From: JACMLC01 sp963817025
GTDB lineage: Bacteria; Acidobacteriota; Blastocatellia; Pyrinomonadales; Pyrinomonadaceae
DNA length: 64,000 nt
NCBI GenBank assembly: GCA_963817025.1
Contig: CAWFML010000005.1
Location: 1,178,001-1,242,000, forward strand
Direction: 5' to 3'
The notes under the pieces were generated by a model that did not search any database, was not told where the DNA came from, and saw nothing but the letters and a program-made list of their open reading frames with translations. This document shows positions 8,547-15,174 of the stretch, one piece after another (the stretch's first letter is position 1; the number at the start of each line of letters is the position of its first letter). Both the position numbers and the translations under genes were made by a program.

Positions 8547-8851
8547 AGCCGCTGCCTTTCCGCGAAGTGAAGCGCAAACTGGAAGCAGCTCAGGGCTTGT
8601 TATTTACAGGCTATGCTGACCCGTGGCGATGCCCAGGGCTATTACATGACTCCCCTTCAGTGCTTTTCAAACAGCTTCTAAGAATGGTAAAAGAGTTTGC
8701 CGTATTGCTTTACGAAGAATTTATCGCCTTACAGGAACGGCTCGCTGAAGTTGAAGACCTGCTTGATTTGCGCGCCGCCAAAAAATCAGGACATGATGCC
8801 TCTGCCATCTCTCTAGCCGATGTCGAAAGCCGCTTCGGCGACGCCAGCTAA
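8543..8851 (+). CDS. chimeric small ORF: HicA-like start, antitoxin-like end
   Basis: A 102-residue product coupled by ATGA to the HicB-like gene. Residues 1-17 (MKPLPFREVKRKLEAAQ) read like the start of a HicA toxin. The HicA core that should follow, with its Gly-Ser-His segment, is absent. Residues about 50-102 instead resemble the helical small antitoxin-like proteins of the Phd/RelB kind (LYEEFIALQERLAEVEDLLD then ISLADVESRFG). The linker 18-49 matches nothing I recognise. The simplest reading is a deletion fusing two toxin-antitoxin genes. The frame is intact over its whole length, so it may be expressed. It could also be a new domain combination. Confidence 0.55.
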   Translation: MKPLPFREVKRKLEAAQGLLFTGYADPWRCPGLLHDSPSVLFKQLLRMVKEFAVLLYEEFIALQERLAEVEDLLDLRAAKKSGHDASAISLADVESRFGDAS

Positions 8852-8857
8852 ATCTAT

Positions 8858-10159
8858 TCACTTGATTCTCTCAAAAGCCTTATGCGCAGCTTGTATGGTT
8901 TGCTCTAACACTTCATCCGTGTGCGCGATGCTGATAAAGGCCGCTTCGAATTGCGAAGGGGCGAGATAGACGCCCTCTTTGAGCATGGCGTGGAAGAATT
9001 TGCCGTATAGCTCTCGATTGCTCTTTGAGGCGGTGGCCCAATCCGTGACCGGCTCGCCCGTGAAGAACATTGTGAACATCGAGCCGACGCGGTTGGTGTG
9101 TGTCTCAAGGCCAGCCTCGCGTGCGGCTGCCCCGATGCCTTCGCAGAGACGCTGACCGGCGCGCTCAAGTCTTTCGTAAACGGAAGCATCGCGCAGGCGT
9201 TTGAGCGTCGTCAGCCCGGCGGTCACCGCCAGAGGATTGCCGGAGAGCGTGCCTGCCTGATAAATCGCCCCGGCGGGTGCGATGTGGTTCATGATGTCGC
9301 GGCTCGCTCCGTAGGCTCCGACGGGGAGACCGCCGCCGATTATCTTGCCCAGAGTCGTGATGTCCGGCAGCACTCCATAAAGCCCTTGCGCTCCGCCTCG
9401 TGCGAGGCGAAAACCCGTCATCACTTCGTCGAAAATAAGCAGCGCGCCGCCGCGACGCGTAATGTCACGCACCTCGCCCAGATAATTCTCACGCGGCGGG
9501 ACGCAGCCCATGTTGCCGACCACAGGCTCTATGATGACCGCCGCGATGTCTGCGTGCTCATCGAAGACCTGTTGCAAAGCTCCCGCATCATTGAAGGAAA
9601 CTGTGAGTGTGTTTTGGGCCAGAGCAGCAGGAACGCCCGGACTGTCCGGCAGTCCGAGCGTCGCCACGCCTGAGCCTGCTTTGACGAGCAGGCTGTCTCC
9701 ATGACCGTGATAGCAGCCTTCAAACTTGACGAGCTTGGTGCGACCCGTCACGCCGCGCGCAAGGCGTATGGCAGACATGGTGGCTTCCGTGCCGCTATTG
9801 ACCATCCGTACCATCTCGACCGAAGGGACGGCGTCAATAATCTCTTCCGCCATCAAGACTTCCAACTCCGTCGGCGCGCCGTAACTCGTCCCGCGCGCCA
9901 GAGCCTCGCGCAAAGCATCTCTCACTTCTTCATCCGCGTGGCCCAGAATCATAGGCCCCCACGAGCCTACATAATCAATGTATGTTTGCCCGTCCACATC
10001 CGTCATCAATGCGCCCTGTGCGCGTGAGATGAAGCGTGGCGTCCCGCCGACGCCGCGAAAAGCGCGCACAGGGGAATTGACTCCCCCCGGCATCAACTCG
10101 ACGGCGCGTGTAAATAGTTCTTCGGAAGAAGGGTTTGAACCTCTATATGGTGAACTCAT
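8858..10159 (-). CDS. hemL: glutamate-1-semialdehyde 2,1-aminomutase
   Basis: A 433-residue PLP enzyme that converts glutamate-1-semialdehyde to 5-aminolevulinate, the first dedicated tetrapyrrole precursor in the C5 pathway. Family signatures are SEELFTRAVELMPGGVNSP at the start, the substrate region MVNSGTEATMSAIRLARG, the aspartate motif LIFDEVMTGFR, and the PLP lysine in TTLGKIIGGGLPVGAYG. Length is normal. ATG at 10159 is preferred to GTG at 10165; neither has a clear ribosome binding site. It implies 5-aminolevulinate is made from glutamyl-tRNA here. The later haem genes lie separately at 46626-51560. Confidence 0.95.
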   Translation of the reverse strand: MSSPYRGSNPSSEELFTRAVELMPGGVNSPVRAFRGVGGTPRFISRAQGALMTDVDGQTYIDYVGSWGPMILGHADEEVRDALREALARGTSYGAPTELEVLMAEEIIDAVPSVEMVRMVNSGTEATMSAIRLARGVTGRTKLVKFEGCYHGHGDSLLVKAGSGVATLGLPDSPGVPAALAQNTLTVSFNDAGALQQVFDEHADIAAVIIEPVVGNMGCVPPRENYLGEVRDITRRGGALLIFDEVMTGFRLARGGAQGLYGVLPDITTLGKIIGGGLPVGAYGASRDIMNHIAPAGAIYQAGTLSGNPLAVTAGLTTLKRLRDASVYERLERAGQRLCEGIGAAAREAGLETHTNRVGSMFTMFFTGEPVTDWATASKSNRELYGKFFHAMLKEGVYLAPSQFEAAFISIAHTDEVLEQTIQAAHKAFERIK

Positions 10160-10170
10160 AAGCACATTCT

Positions 10171-10254
10171 AAAGAAGGCCAAAGGTAAAGTCAAAAGGGA
10201 AGACAGCATCTTTCGCATCTTCCCTTTTGCCTGTTACCTTCTTACTTTTGCCTT
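10171..10254. repeat. intergenic hairpin, family A
   Basis: Purine strand AAGGTAAAGTCAAAAGGGAAGA is answered by TCTTCCCTTTTGCCTGTTACC, with AGCATC and GCATCT pairing near the tip. It fills the gap between hemL start and the 3' end of the BON/LysM gene. Sister copies lie at 21524, 22969, 34425 and 63381. Confidence 0.75.
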
Positions 10255-10258
10255 AGTG

Positions 10259-10753
10259 TTAGGCGTTGTCATCCGGCGGGATGACGAGTTGCTGGCCCAC
10301 CTGAATCTTGTCCGGGTCGCTCAACTGGTCGCGGTTGGCGTAATAGATACGCATGAACTCGTCGGAATCCCCGTAATGCTGTTTGCTGATCTTGGAGAGC
10401 GTGTCGCCGGATTTGACCTCGTAGGTCTGACCGCCCTGACTGCCTCCGCCTGCCGCAGCGGCCTGTGCCAGACTCTCGTCCACAGAGATGTCCGCTGTAA
10501 TGTCGTCGGCATCTGCACTCACCAGCTTGATCTGATCCCAGAACTTGTTTTTGGCGTCCTCTGAAGGCGCAGTGCCGCGTATGAACAGCTTGTTGTCCTG
10601 CACGTGCAGGTTCTGGAAACGAATCTGCTGCTGGTCTGCCATATTGAGCACGGATTGATACTTGCCCTTCAGTTCATTGAATCGTTGGTCTGCGTTCGGT
10701 TGCTGTTGCGCTTCGGATGCGCCTCTGCCGAACATCTTATCAAAAAGCCCCAT
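10259..10753 (-). CDS. BON and LysM domain protein
   Basis: A 164-residue soluble protein. ATG at 10753 is chosen over the longer frame to 10852 because AAGGAG lies 8 bases upstream and the product then starts MGLFDKMFG. Residues about 25-100 form a BON-like domain (FQNLHVQDNKLFIRGTAPS ... ADDITADISV). Residues about 113-160 form a LysM domain (TYEVKSGDTLSKISKQHYGD ... IQVGQQLVIPP). The pair is typical of the YgaU/Kbp family, which binds potassium in E. coli and is induced by osmotic stress. No signal peptide is seen, so a cytoplasmic role like that of Kbp is more likely than peptidoglycan binding. Confidence 0.85.
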   Translation of the reverse strand: MGLFDKMFGRGASEAQQQPNADQRFNELKGKYQSVLNMADQQQIRFQNLHVQDNKLFIRGTAPSEDAKNKFWDQIKLVSADADDITADISVDESLAQAAAAGGGSQGGQTYEVKSGDTLSKISKQHYGDSDEFMRIYYANRDQLSDPDKIQVGQQLVIPPDDNA

Positions 10754-11266
10754 CTTTTTTTCTCCTTCATTCGTGAACGAAATAACGCGATCCGGCGGAT
10801 TACACGGGCACGCGAGTAATAGTGAAACGAGTTTCGAGGGTGTTTTCAGCAAGAGTTATACCAGCTTTCAATAAGTAGTGAAAGCTGGCTCCAGCAGGGC
10901 TTTCAAGCGATGAGGCGTTCGATAATCAATCAGGCTTTGATTCTGTATGCGTATGCTTTGGCTTCTCGTCTGAGTTTCAGAAGCAGGCGCAGAAAATTTA
11001 GCCACAGAGACGATGAGGAAGGAAAAAGGAAAAAGGTAAAAGGTAAAAGTCAGAACAGCATTCAAGCCCTCTTCACTTTTACCTTTTTCCTTTTTCCTTT
11101 TTTGTCTCTGTGGCTAATTCTATGTTTTGAGAACTCTCTGAAATAGAATTTGTAACCATTATCAAAGTTTTGGCGTCTGTCTCTAATAAGGTGGTTGAGA
11201 ATGTTTTCTCCTCGGCGTCTCGTTCGCCCTAAAAAATAATCTCAAACAAAGAAGAGGGAATGTCAG
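10754..11266. other. 513-base spacer without a gene
   Basis: This divergent region separates the BON/LysM gene (minus) from the Spy-like gene (plus), so it should contain promoters for both. Visible structure: a hairpin CCAGCTTTCA/TGAAAGCTGG at 10860-10887 and the nested family A element at 10998-11117. Short frames on both strands contain repeat sequence and have no ribosome binding sites. I cannot place a promoter with confidence. Confidence 0.6.
10998..11117. repeat. nested intergenic inverted repeat, family A with outer arms
   Basis: Outer arms TTAGCCACAGAGAC (about 10998-11011) and GTCTCTGTGGCTAA (11104-11117) are exact complements. Inside them lie AAGGAAAAAGGAAAAAGG and GGTAAAAGT, answered by ACTTTTACC and CCTTTTTCCTTTTTCCTT. 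The outer word resembles GCCACAGAGACACAGAG-type sequence at 45055-45080. Confidence 0.75.
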
Positions 11267-11779
11267 ATGCAAACAAGCAATAGGAAAGTAATCATCGGCG
11301 GCTTTTTGATGCTGGCGATGCTGTTGATGCTCTCCGCCATGACTGCGTTCGCGCAGGATGGTGGACGGGGCAAAGGCGGATTCGACGGGCGCAAGATGCA
11401 TGGCAGAGGTCACAAAGATGGTGGCCGCTTTGCGCGCAACCTTAACCTGAGCGAAGCTCAGCAAGCGCAAATCCAACAAATCTCCGACCGCTACAAAGAG
11501 AGCACCAAAGGCTTGCGCGAGCAGATGCGTAACCTGCGCGGCTCAAATGAAGCGAGCGAGGGCAGCTTTAACGAAGCGGCTGTTCGTCAGGCTGCACAGG
11601 CTCGTGCCAACCTGCATGTCGAGCTTGAGGTCGCACGCGCACGCATGAAGGCAGAGATGTATGCGGTCTTAACGCCGGAGCAGAAAGCACAACTGGCCCA
11701 GCAAAAGCAGGAAAGACAACAGCGTCGCCAGCAGCGAATGAACAGAAAGACCGAAGGCAGTTCAACCATTCAGCAGTAA
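11267..11779 (+). CDS. Spy/CpxP-like periplasmic protein
   Basis: A 170-residue exported protein. A signal peptide (FLMLAMLLMLSAMTAFAQ) is followed by a Gly/Arg/His-rich stretch (GRKMHGRGHKDGGR) and an all-helical domain. The LTxxQ-family helices are visible as LNLSEAQQAQIQQISDRYK and VLTPEQKAQLAQQKQERQQR. Spy and CpxP are periplasmic chaperones or stress sensors; the His-rich part suggests possible metal contact. The long tail is Gln/Arg-rich. It is monocistronic, closed by a strong terminator, and lies just upstream of an ECF sigma operon with a second Spy-like gene (13068-13469). Confidence 0.75.
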   Translation: MQTSNRKVIIGGFLMLAMLLMLSAMTAFAQDGGRGKGGFDGRKMHGRGHKDGGRFARNLNLSEAQQAQIQQISDRYKESTKGLREQMRNLRGSNEASEGSFNEAAVRQAAQARANLHVELEVARARMKAEMYAVLTPEQKAQLAQQKQERQQRRQQRMNRKTEGSSTIQQ

Positions 11780-11785
11780 GCCTGC

Positions 11786-11816
11786 GAAAAGGTCTGAAGC
11801 CGATTCAGACCTTTTC
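11786..11816 (+). terminator. intrinsic terminator after the Spy-like gene
   Basis: GAAAAGGTCTGAA (11786-11798) pairs with TTCAGACCTTTTC (11804-11816), a perfect 13-bp stem with a 5-nt loop that ends in a T run. The A-rich left arm makes it usable on both strands. Confidence 0.8.
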
Positions 11817-11888
11817 AACTCCTAAGCTACTGCTCAAGAGCGAGCGCGTCGCGGGATACCCGACATCCCGTCACGCGCTCACTCTCGT

Positions 11889-11919
11889 TTGACACGGACT
11901 TATCTAAAGCATGTATAAA
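11889..11919 (+). promoter_or_regulatory. putative promoter of the ECF sigma operon
   Basis: TTGACA (11889-11894) and TATAAA (11914-11919) are 19 bases apart. The -10 ends 10 bases before ATG 11930, so the transcript would have almost no leader, as for polA. A GC-rich inverted repeat (GAGCGCG...CGCGCTC, about 11843-11880) lies just upstream and could be an operator or the end of the previous unit. Confidence 0.45.
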
Positions 11920-11929
11920 TAACTCTTCA

Positions 11930-12562
11930 ATGGATGAAACGGGGAACAAAGCCGTAGCCATCGCCGGTCGGCAGGGTTTTCAAACAGCGCATGAGATAAG
12001 CGATAACGATTTGGTCGCGTCAGTGCTGGCCGGAGACGAGTCGGCGTTTGAGTTGCTGTTCAATCGTTACCGCGTCAATGTCGGGCGCGTCGCAGGCCGT
12101 TTCTTCCAACGCCGTGAGCAGGTCGAAGAGATTGTGCAGGAGAGTTTCACCAAAGCCTATTTTGCGCTCAAGGATTATACTGGACGCAACGAGAAATCTT
12201 TTGCCGCGTGGCTGATGCGAATCACTGCCAATACCTGTTATGACGAGTTGAGACGCGCCAAGCGTCAGCCCGAAGTCACGAATAACGACTTGAGCGAAAG
12301 GGAAGCGGCCTGGCTCGAATCCAGATTGATGGCTACGGGTTCTGTCCCTGAAATTGAATCCGTCGCCATCAAACGCGATCTTGCAAACAAGCTCCTCGCG
12401 CGGCTGGAGCCTGAAGACAGGCTCGTGTTGACGCTTCTCAATGGAGAAGAGTTATCAGTCAAAGAGACTGCGGAAGTGACAGGCTGGTCTGTGGCGAAAG
12501 TTAAAGTTCGCGCGCATCGCGCACGTCTCTCGCTGCGCAAAGTGCTGCGAAAATTGTTGTAA
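11930..12562 (+). CDS. ECF-type RNA polymerase sigma factor
   Basis: A 210-residue sigma-70 family regulator. Region 2 is seen at about 30-95 (LVASVLAGDESAFELLFNRY, VEEIVQESFTKAYFAL). Region 4 is seen at about 160-205 (LEPEDRLVLTLLNGEELSVK, ETAEVTGWSVAKVKVRAHRA), the helix-turn-helix that contacts the -35 element. It has no ribosome binding site, and a promoter ends 10 bases upstream. The next gene encodes a single-pass membrane protein that may be its anti-sigma factor, followed by a Spy/CpxP-like protein, so an envelope signal is likely. The RND efflux genes 13827-18540 are plausible targets but unproven. Confidence 0.9.
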   Translation: MDETGNKAVAIAGRQGFQTAHEISDNDLVASVLAGDESAFELLFNRYRVNVGRVAGRFFQRREQVEEIVQESFTKAYFALKDYTGRNEKSFAAWLMRITANTCYDELRRAKRQPEVTNNDLSEREAAWLESRLMATGSVPEIESVAIKRDLANKLLARLEPEDRLVLTLLNGEELSVKETAEVTGWSVAKVKVRAHRARLSLRKVLRKLL

Positions 12563-12636
12563 CCGAAAGAACAAATTCCAACGTCTTAAACATATGCGGG
12601 CGGCTATTAGCCAATGGTGCAATACGGAGCATTTTT

Positions 12637-13071
12637 ATGAACTGGATGAAAGAAAACGAAAAGCAGGAACGCCTCGACCTGATTGGCAAAGAGTTGATGC
12701 ACGCCTCTCGAATGAGCGATGAAGAGGTTAGAGAGACAGTCTCTCAACCGTTTCTCTACGCGCGGATTCGCGCACGCATCGCAGCCGAGCAGGAAAAGCG
12801 AAGCGCCGGAGAGGGCAGTTGGTGGGCAGGACTGTTGACGGCCTGGCGACCGCTGGCGGGAATGGCTGTGATGGCGATTATCGCCGCCTCGCTCTTTCTC
12901 TTTTCATCAGTGGCCGGAACAAACGGCAGTTTCATATCGAGCGATGTTGACGCGATGGCTTCAGGCGAACCCGGATTCGAGCGCATTGTTTTTACAGACG
13001 GCGAACCGCTCTCGAATAATGAAGTGCTGGCGACGATTATGAATCAAGATGAAACGGATGTGCGAAGATGA
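12637..13071 (+). CDS. single-pass membrane protein, possible anti-sigma factor
   Basis: A 144-residue protein with a charged N-terminal half of about 70 residues that is probably cytoplasmic, one transmembrane helix at about 83-103 (LAGMAVMAIIAASLFLFSSV), and a short outside tail. Its size, topology and place right after an ECF sigma gene match anti-sigma factors. The zinc-binding HxxxCxxC motif of the zf-HC2 class is absent, so this is inference from context only. Its stop overlaps the next start in ATGA, so it is coupled to the Spy-like gene. Confidence 0.6.
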   Translation: MNWMKENEKQERLDLIGKELMHASRMSDEEVRETVSQPFLYARIRARIAAEQEKRSAGEGSWWAGLLTAWRPLAGMAVMAIIAASLFLFSSVAGTNGSFISSDVDAMASGEPGFERIVFTDGEPLSNNEVLATIMNQDETDVRR

Positions 13072-13469
13072 CTTTAAAGGGCAGAACACGTCTCAAAGTT
13101 TGGCTGGTGCTGCTCGGAGTCTTTGCTCTCGGCAGTGTGACGGGCGCGGCGCTCGACAGCGTCTATCGCCTGCGCAGCTCCGCCAATCAAGGTGAGAAAC
13201 TTGGTAAAGGCGAAGCTTTTATGAATATGCTGCGCAGCGAGCTGGGTCTTAATGAGCAACAGTCCGCGCAGATCAATACCATCGTCAACGAGACGCGCAA
13301 CGAGTTTCGCGCTCTTCGCGCAGAGGCACGCCCGCGTTACGACGCTATTCGCCAGAAATCGCGCGAGCGTATCCGCGCGATTCTGACATCGGAGCAGCAA
13401 CAAAAGTTTGACCAGATGATTGCACGCAAAGACGCCGCGCGCCAGCAGGAAGAGAAAGACGAGAAATAA
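13068..13469 (+). CDS. membrane-anchored Spy/CpxP-like (heavy-metal sensor type) protein
   Basis: A 133-residue protein. The N-terminal hydrophobic stretch (VWLVLLGVFALGSVTGAALD) is a signal anchor. The rest is helical with LTxxQ-type motifs LGLNEQQSAQINTIVNETRN and ILTSEQQQKFDQMIARKDAA. The pattern fits the periplasmic heavy metal sensor/CpxP superfamily. It overlaps the preceding membrane protein by ATGA. The sigma, membrane protein and periplasmic sensor order resembles cnr/ncc-like signalling cassettes, but the substrate cannot be read from the sequence. Confidence 0.7.
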   Translation: MTLKGRTRLKVWLVLLGVFALGSVTGAALDSVYRLRSSANQGEKLGKGEAFMNMLRSELGLNEQQSAQINTIVNETRNEFRALRAEARPRYDAIRQKSRERIRAILTSEQQQKFDQMIARKDAARQQEEKDEK

Positions 13470-13826
13470 GAAATCAGGCCCGGATTGACAATCAAAGTAA
13501 TTGAAATTTCAAAATTTAAGGAATTGCCTACAGCTTTAGCTGGAGAACTTAATGAGCAGTCTTAGTCGGCTTTAGCCGAAAGATTCGGCTAAAGCCGACT
13601 AAGACTTACAATCCTTGTCCACCAGCTAAAGCTAGTGGCAATTGACTGAAGCTAATGGCGATTCAAACTTTGATTGCAGAACTCGTTGAGACAGCCACAT
13701 TTTCTCAAGCTCAGGACAACAGCAGCGTGATATTGCTTTGAAAGTATGTCTAGCATCGGCGAGGGTTTCATAAGCATCTAAGCTGGCATAAATTTTTTAA
13801 GAACACATAGAGTTAGATTCGTAATT
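13470..13826. other. 357-base spacer with a long hairpin, no gene
   Basis: No reading frame is convincing. The main feature is the perfect hairpin at 13558-13606, enclosed by weaker outer arms CAGCTTTAGCTGG (13531) and CCAGCTAAAGCTAGTGG (13621). The last 80 bases before the RND adaptor gene are AT-rich and probably contain its promoter. Confidence 0.6.
13558..13606. repeat. perfect 23-bp stem hairpin
   Basis: AGTCTTAGTCGGCTTTAGCC plus GAA (13558-13580) pairs without mismatch to 13584-13606 around the loop AGA. The arms contain a smaller palindrome (GGCTTTAGCC). It lies between the sigma operon and the RND operon and can stop transcription or protect RNA ends; no T-tract follows. I did not see another copy in the window. 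Confidence 0.85.
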
Positions 13827-15095
13827 ATGTTTATCTCTCCTCCCGGCAATATATTTCCAACACGCGGCCACCGGCTACGCCTGCGCTTAAGCTCTATACC
13901 CGTCACCCTCTGGCTTTTATTAATCGTCAGCACACTTTTATTCACGGCCTGTAAAAGCGATTATCCGGCGGCGGCGAGGCAATCCGCCGATAGCGGCAAA
14001 CGCGAAGCCAGACAGGTGCGAACCGCGCGCGTCGCGGAGATGCCGATGGGCCAGACGGTCGTGGTCAACGGGACGCTTGCTGCGCAGGATCAGGCCACGG
14101 TCGGGACAAAAGTTCCGGGCCGCCTGCAATCCATCACAGTTGATCTTGGAAGCCCTGTCAGGCGCGGGCAGTTAATCGCGCGCATCGAGCCGACGGATTA
14201 TCAACTGCGCGTGCAGCAGGCCGAAGCCGGTCTGGCACAGGCGCGCGCGCGCGTCGGTCTTTCGCCCGATGGCCGGGACGATGGCGTCAATCCTGAACAG
14301 ACGGGCACTGTCAGGCAGGCACGCGCCGTGATGGAAGAGGCGGGCGCGAATCGCAAGCGCGCCGTCACGCTCGTCGAGCAGGGAGTCATTGCACGCGCCG
14401 AATACGACTCGGCTAATGCTGCATACAAAGTGGCAGAGAGTCGTTATCAGGATGCCATCGAAGAGATACGCAATCGTCAGGCAGTCGTCCAGCAGCGTCG
14501 TTCCGAACTCGCGCTGGCACGGCAGCAACTCTCCGATACGGCGGTCTATGCTTCGTTCGACGGCGTGGTGCAGGAAAAGCGCGCGAGCGTCGGCGAGTAT
14601 CTTGGAGCGGGTGCGCCTGTGGTCGTCGTCGTCAAGATGAATCCTTTGCGCTTTCGCGCAGAAGTCCCCGAACGCGACTCTGCGAGCGTGCGCGGCGGGC
14701 AGAACCTGCGACTCTCGATTGACGGCGCGGCGCAGAATTATTCCGGCACTGTGACACGCCTCAGCCCCAGCATCATCGAACAGAACCGCGTGCTGGTCGT
14801 CGAAGCCGACATCAGCAACGATGGCTCGCTCCGTCCCGGCTCATTTGCACGCGCCGAAATTTTTGTGGACACGACGAGCATGGGCATCACTGTTCCGGCC
14901 AATGCCATCGTAACTTTTGCAGGTATCGAAAAAGTTATACTGGTGGAAAACGGCAAGGCAGTCGAAAGACCTGTCACAACTGGCCGCCGCGCATCGGATT
15001 GGATAGAGATTGTCTCCGGCGTCAAAGCAGGCGAAGAGGTCGTCGTCGAACCGGGCAATCTACAATCGGGGCAGCCGGTAACGGTAACACAGTGA
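13827..15095 (+). CDS. RND efflux periplasmic adaptor (membrane fusion lipoprotein)
   Basis: A 422-residue adaptor that links an inner-membrane RND pump to an outer-membrane channel. The N-terminus has a hydrophobic stretch and lipobox (LLFTACKSD), so a lipoprotein is expected. Biotinyl-lipoyl-like halves are visible (VVNGTLAAQDQATVGTKVPG and QLSDTAVYASFDGVVQEKRA) around a coiled coil of about 100 residues rich in Ala, Glu and Arg. The beta-barrel domain follows (VVVVVKMNPLRFRAEVPERD) and the membrane-proximal domain ends at VTVTQ. It lies 79 bases upstream of its pump. No TolC-like channel gene is in the operon. Confidence 0.9.
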   Translation: MFISPPGNIFPTRGHRLRLRLSSIPVTLWLLLIVSTLLFTACKSDYPAAARQSADSGKREARQVRTARVAEMPMGQTVVVNGTLAAQDQATVGTKVPGRLQSITVDLGSPVRRGQLIARIEPTDYQLRVQQAEAGLAQARARVGLSPDGRDDGVNPEQTGTVRQARAVMEEAGANRKRAVTLVEQGVIARAEYDSANAAYKVAESRYQDAIEEIRNRQAVVQQRRSELALARQQLSDTAVYASFDGVVQEKRASVGEYLGAGAPVVVVVKMNPLRFRAEVPERDSASVRGGQNLRLSIDGAAQNYSGTVTRLSPSIIEQNRVLVVEADISNDGSLRPGSFARAEIFVDTTSMGITVPANAIVTFAGIEKVILVENGKAVERPVTTGRRASDWIEIVSGVKAGEEVVVEPGNLQSGQPVTVTQ

Positions 15096-15168
15096 CACGT
15101 GATGAGTGACGAGCGACAAGCAAGAGCTTGTTTTAAATCGTCACTCGTCACTCGTCACTCATCACTGA
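15091..15168. repeat. intergenic inverted repeat, family B
   Basis: GTGACACGTGATGAGTGACGAG is answered by CGTCACTCGTCACTCATCAC. It lies between the adaptor and pump genes; the adaptor stop codon TGA (15093-15095) is part of the left arm. Being inside an operon, it may tune the adaptor-to-pump ratio or end some transcripts. Confidence 0.75.
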
Positions 15169-15174
15169 TTTATT

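Noticed and set aside
9098..10172. Plus-strand open frames across hemL
   Set aside because: They lie antisense to a strongly conserved PLP enzyme and look like shadows of its codon pattern.
10860..10887. Hairpin as a terminator of the BON/LysM gene
   Set aside because: It lies upstream of that gene on the minus strand, not after its stop, so it cannot terminate it.
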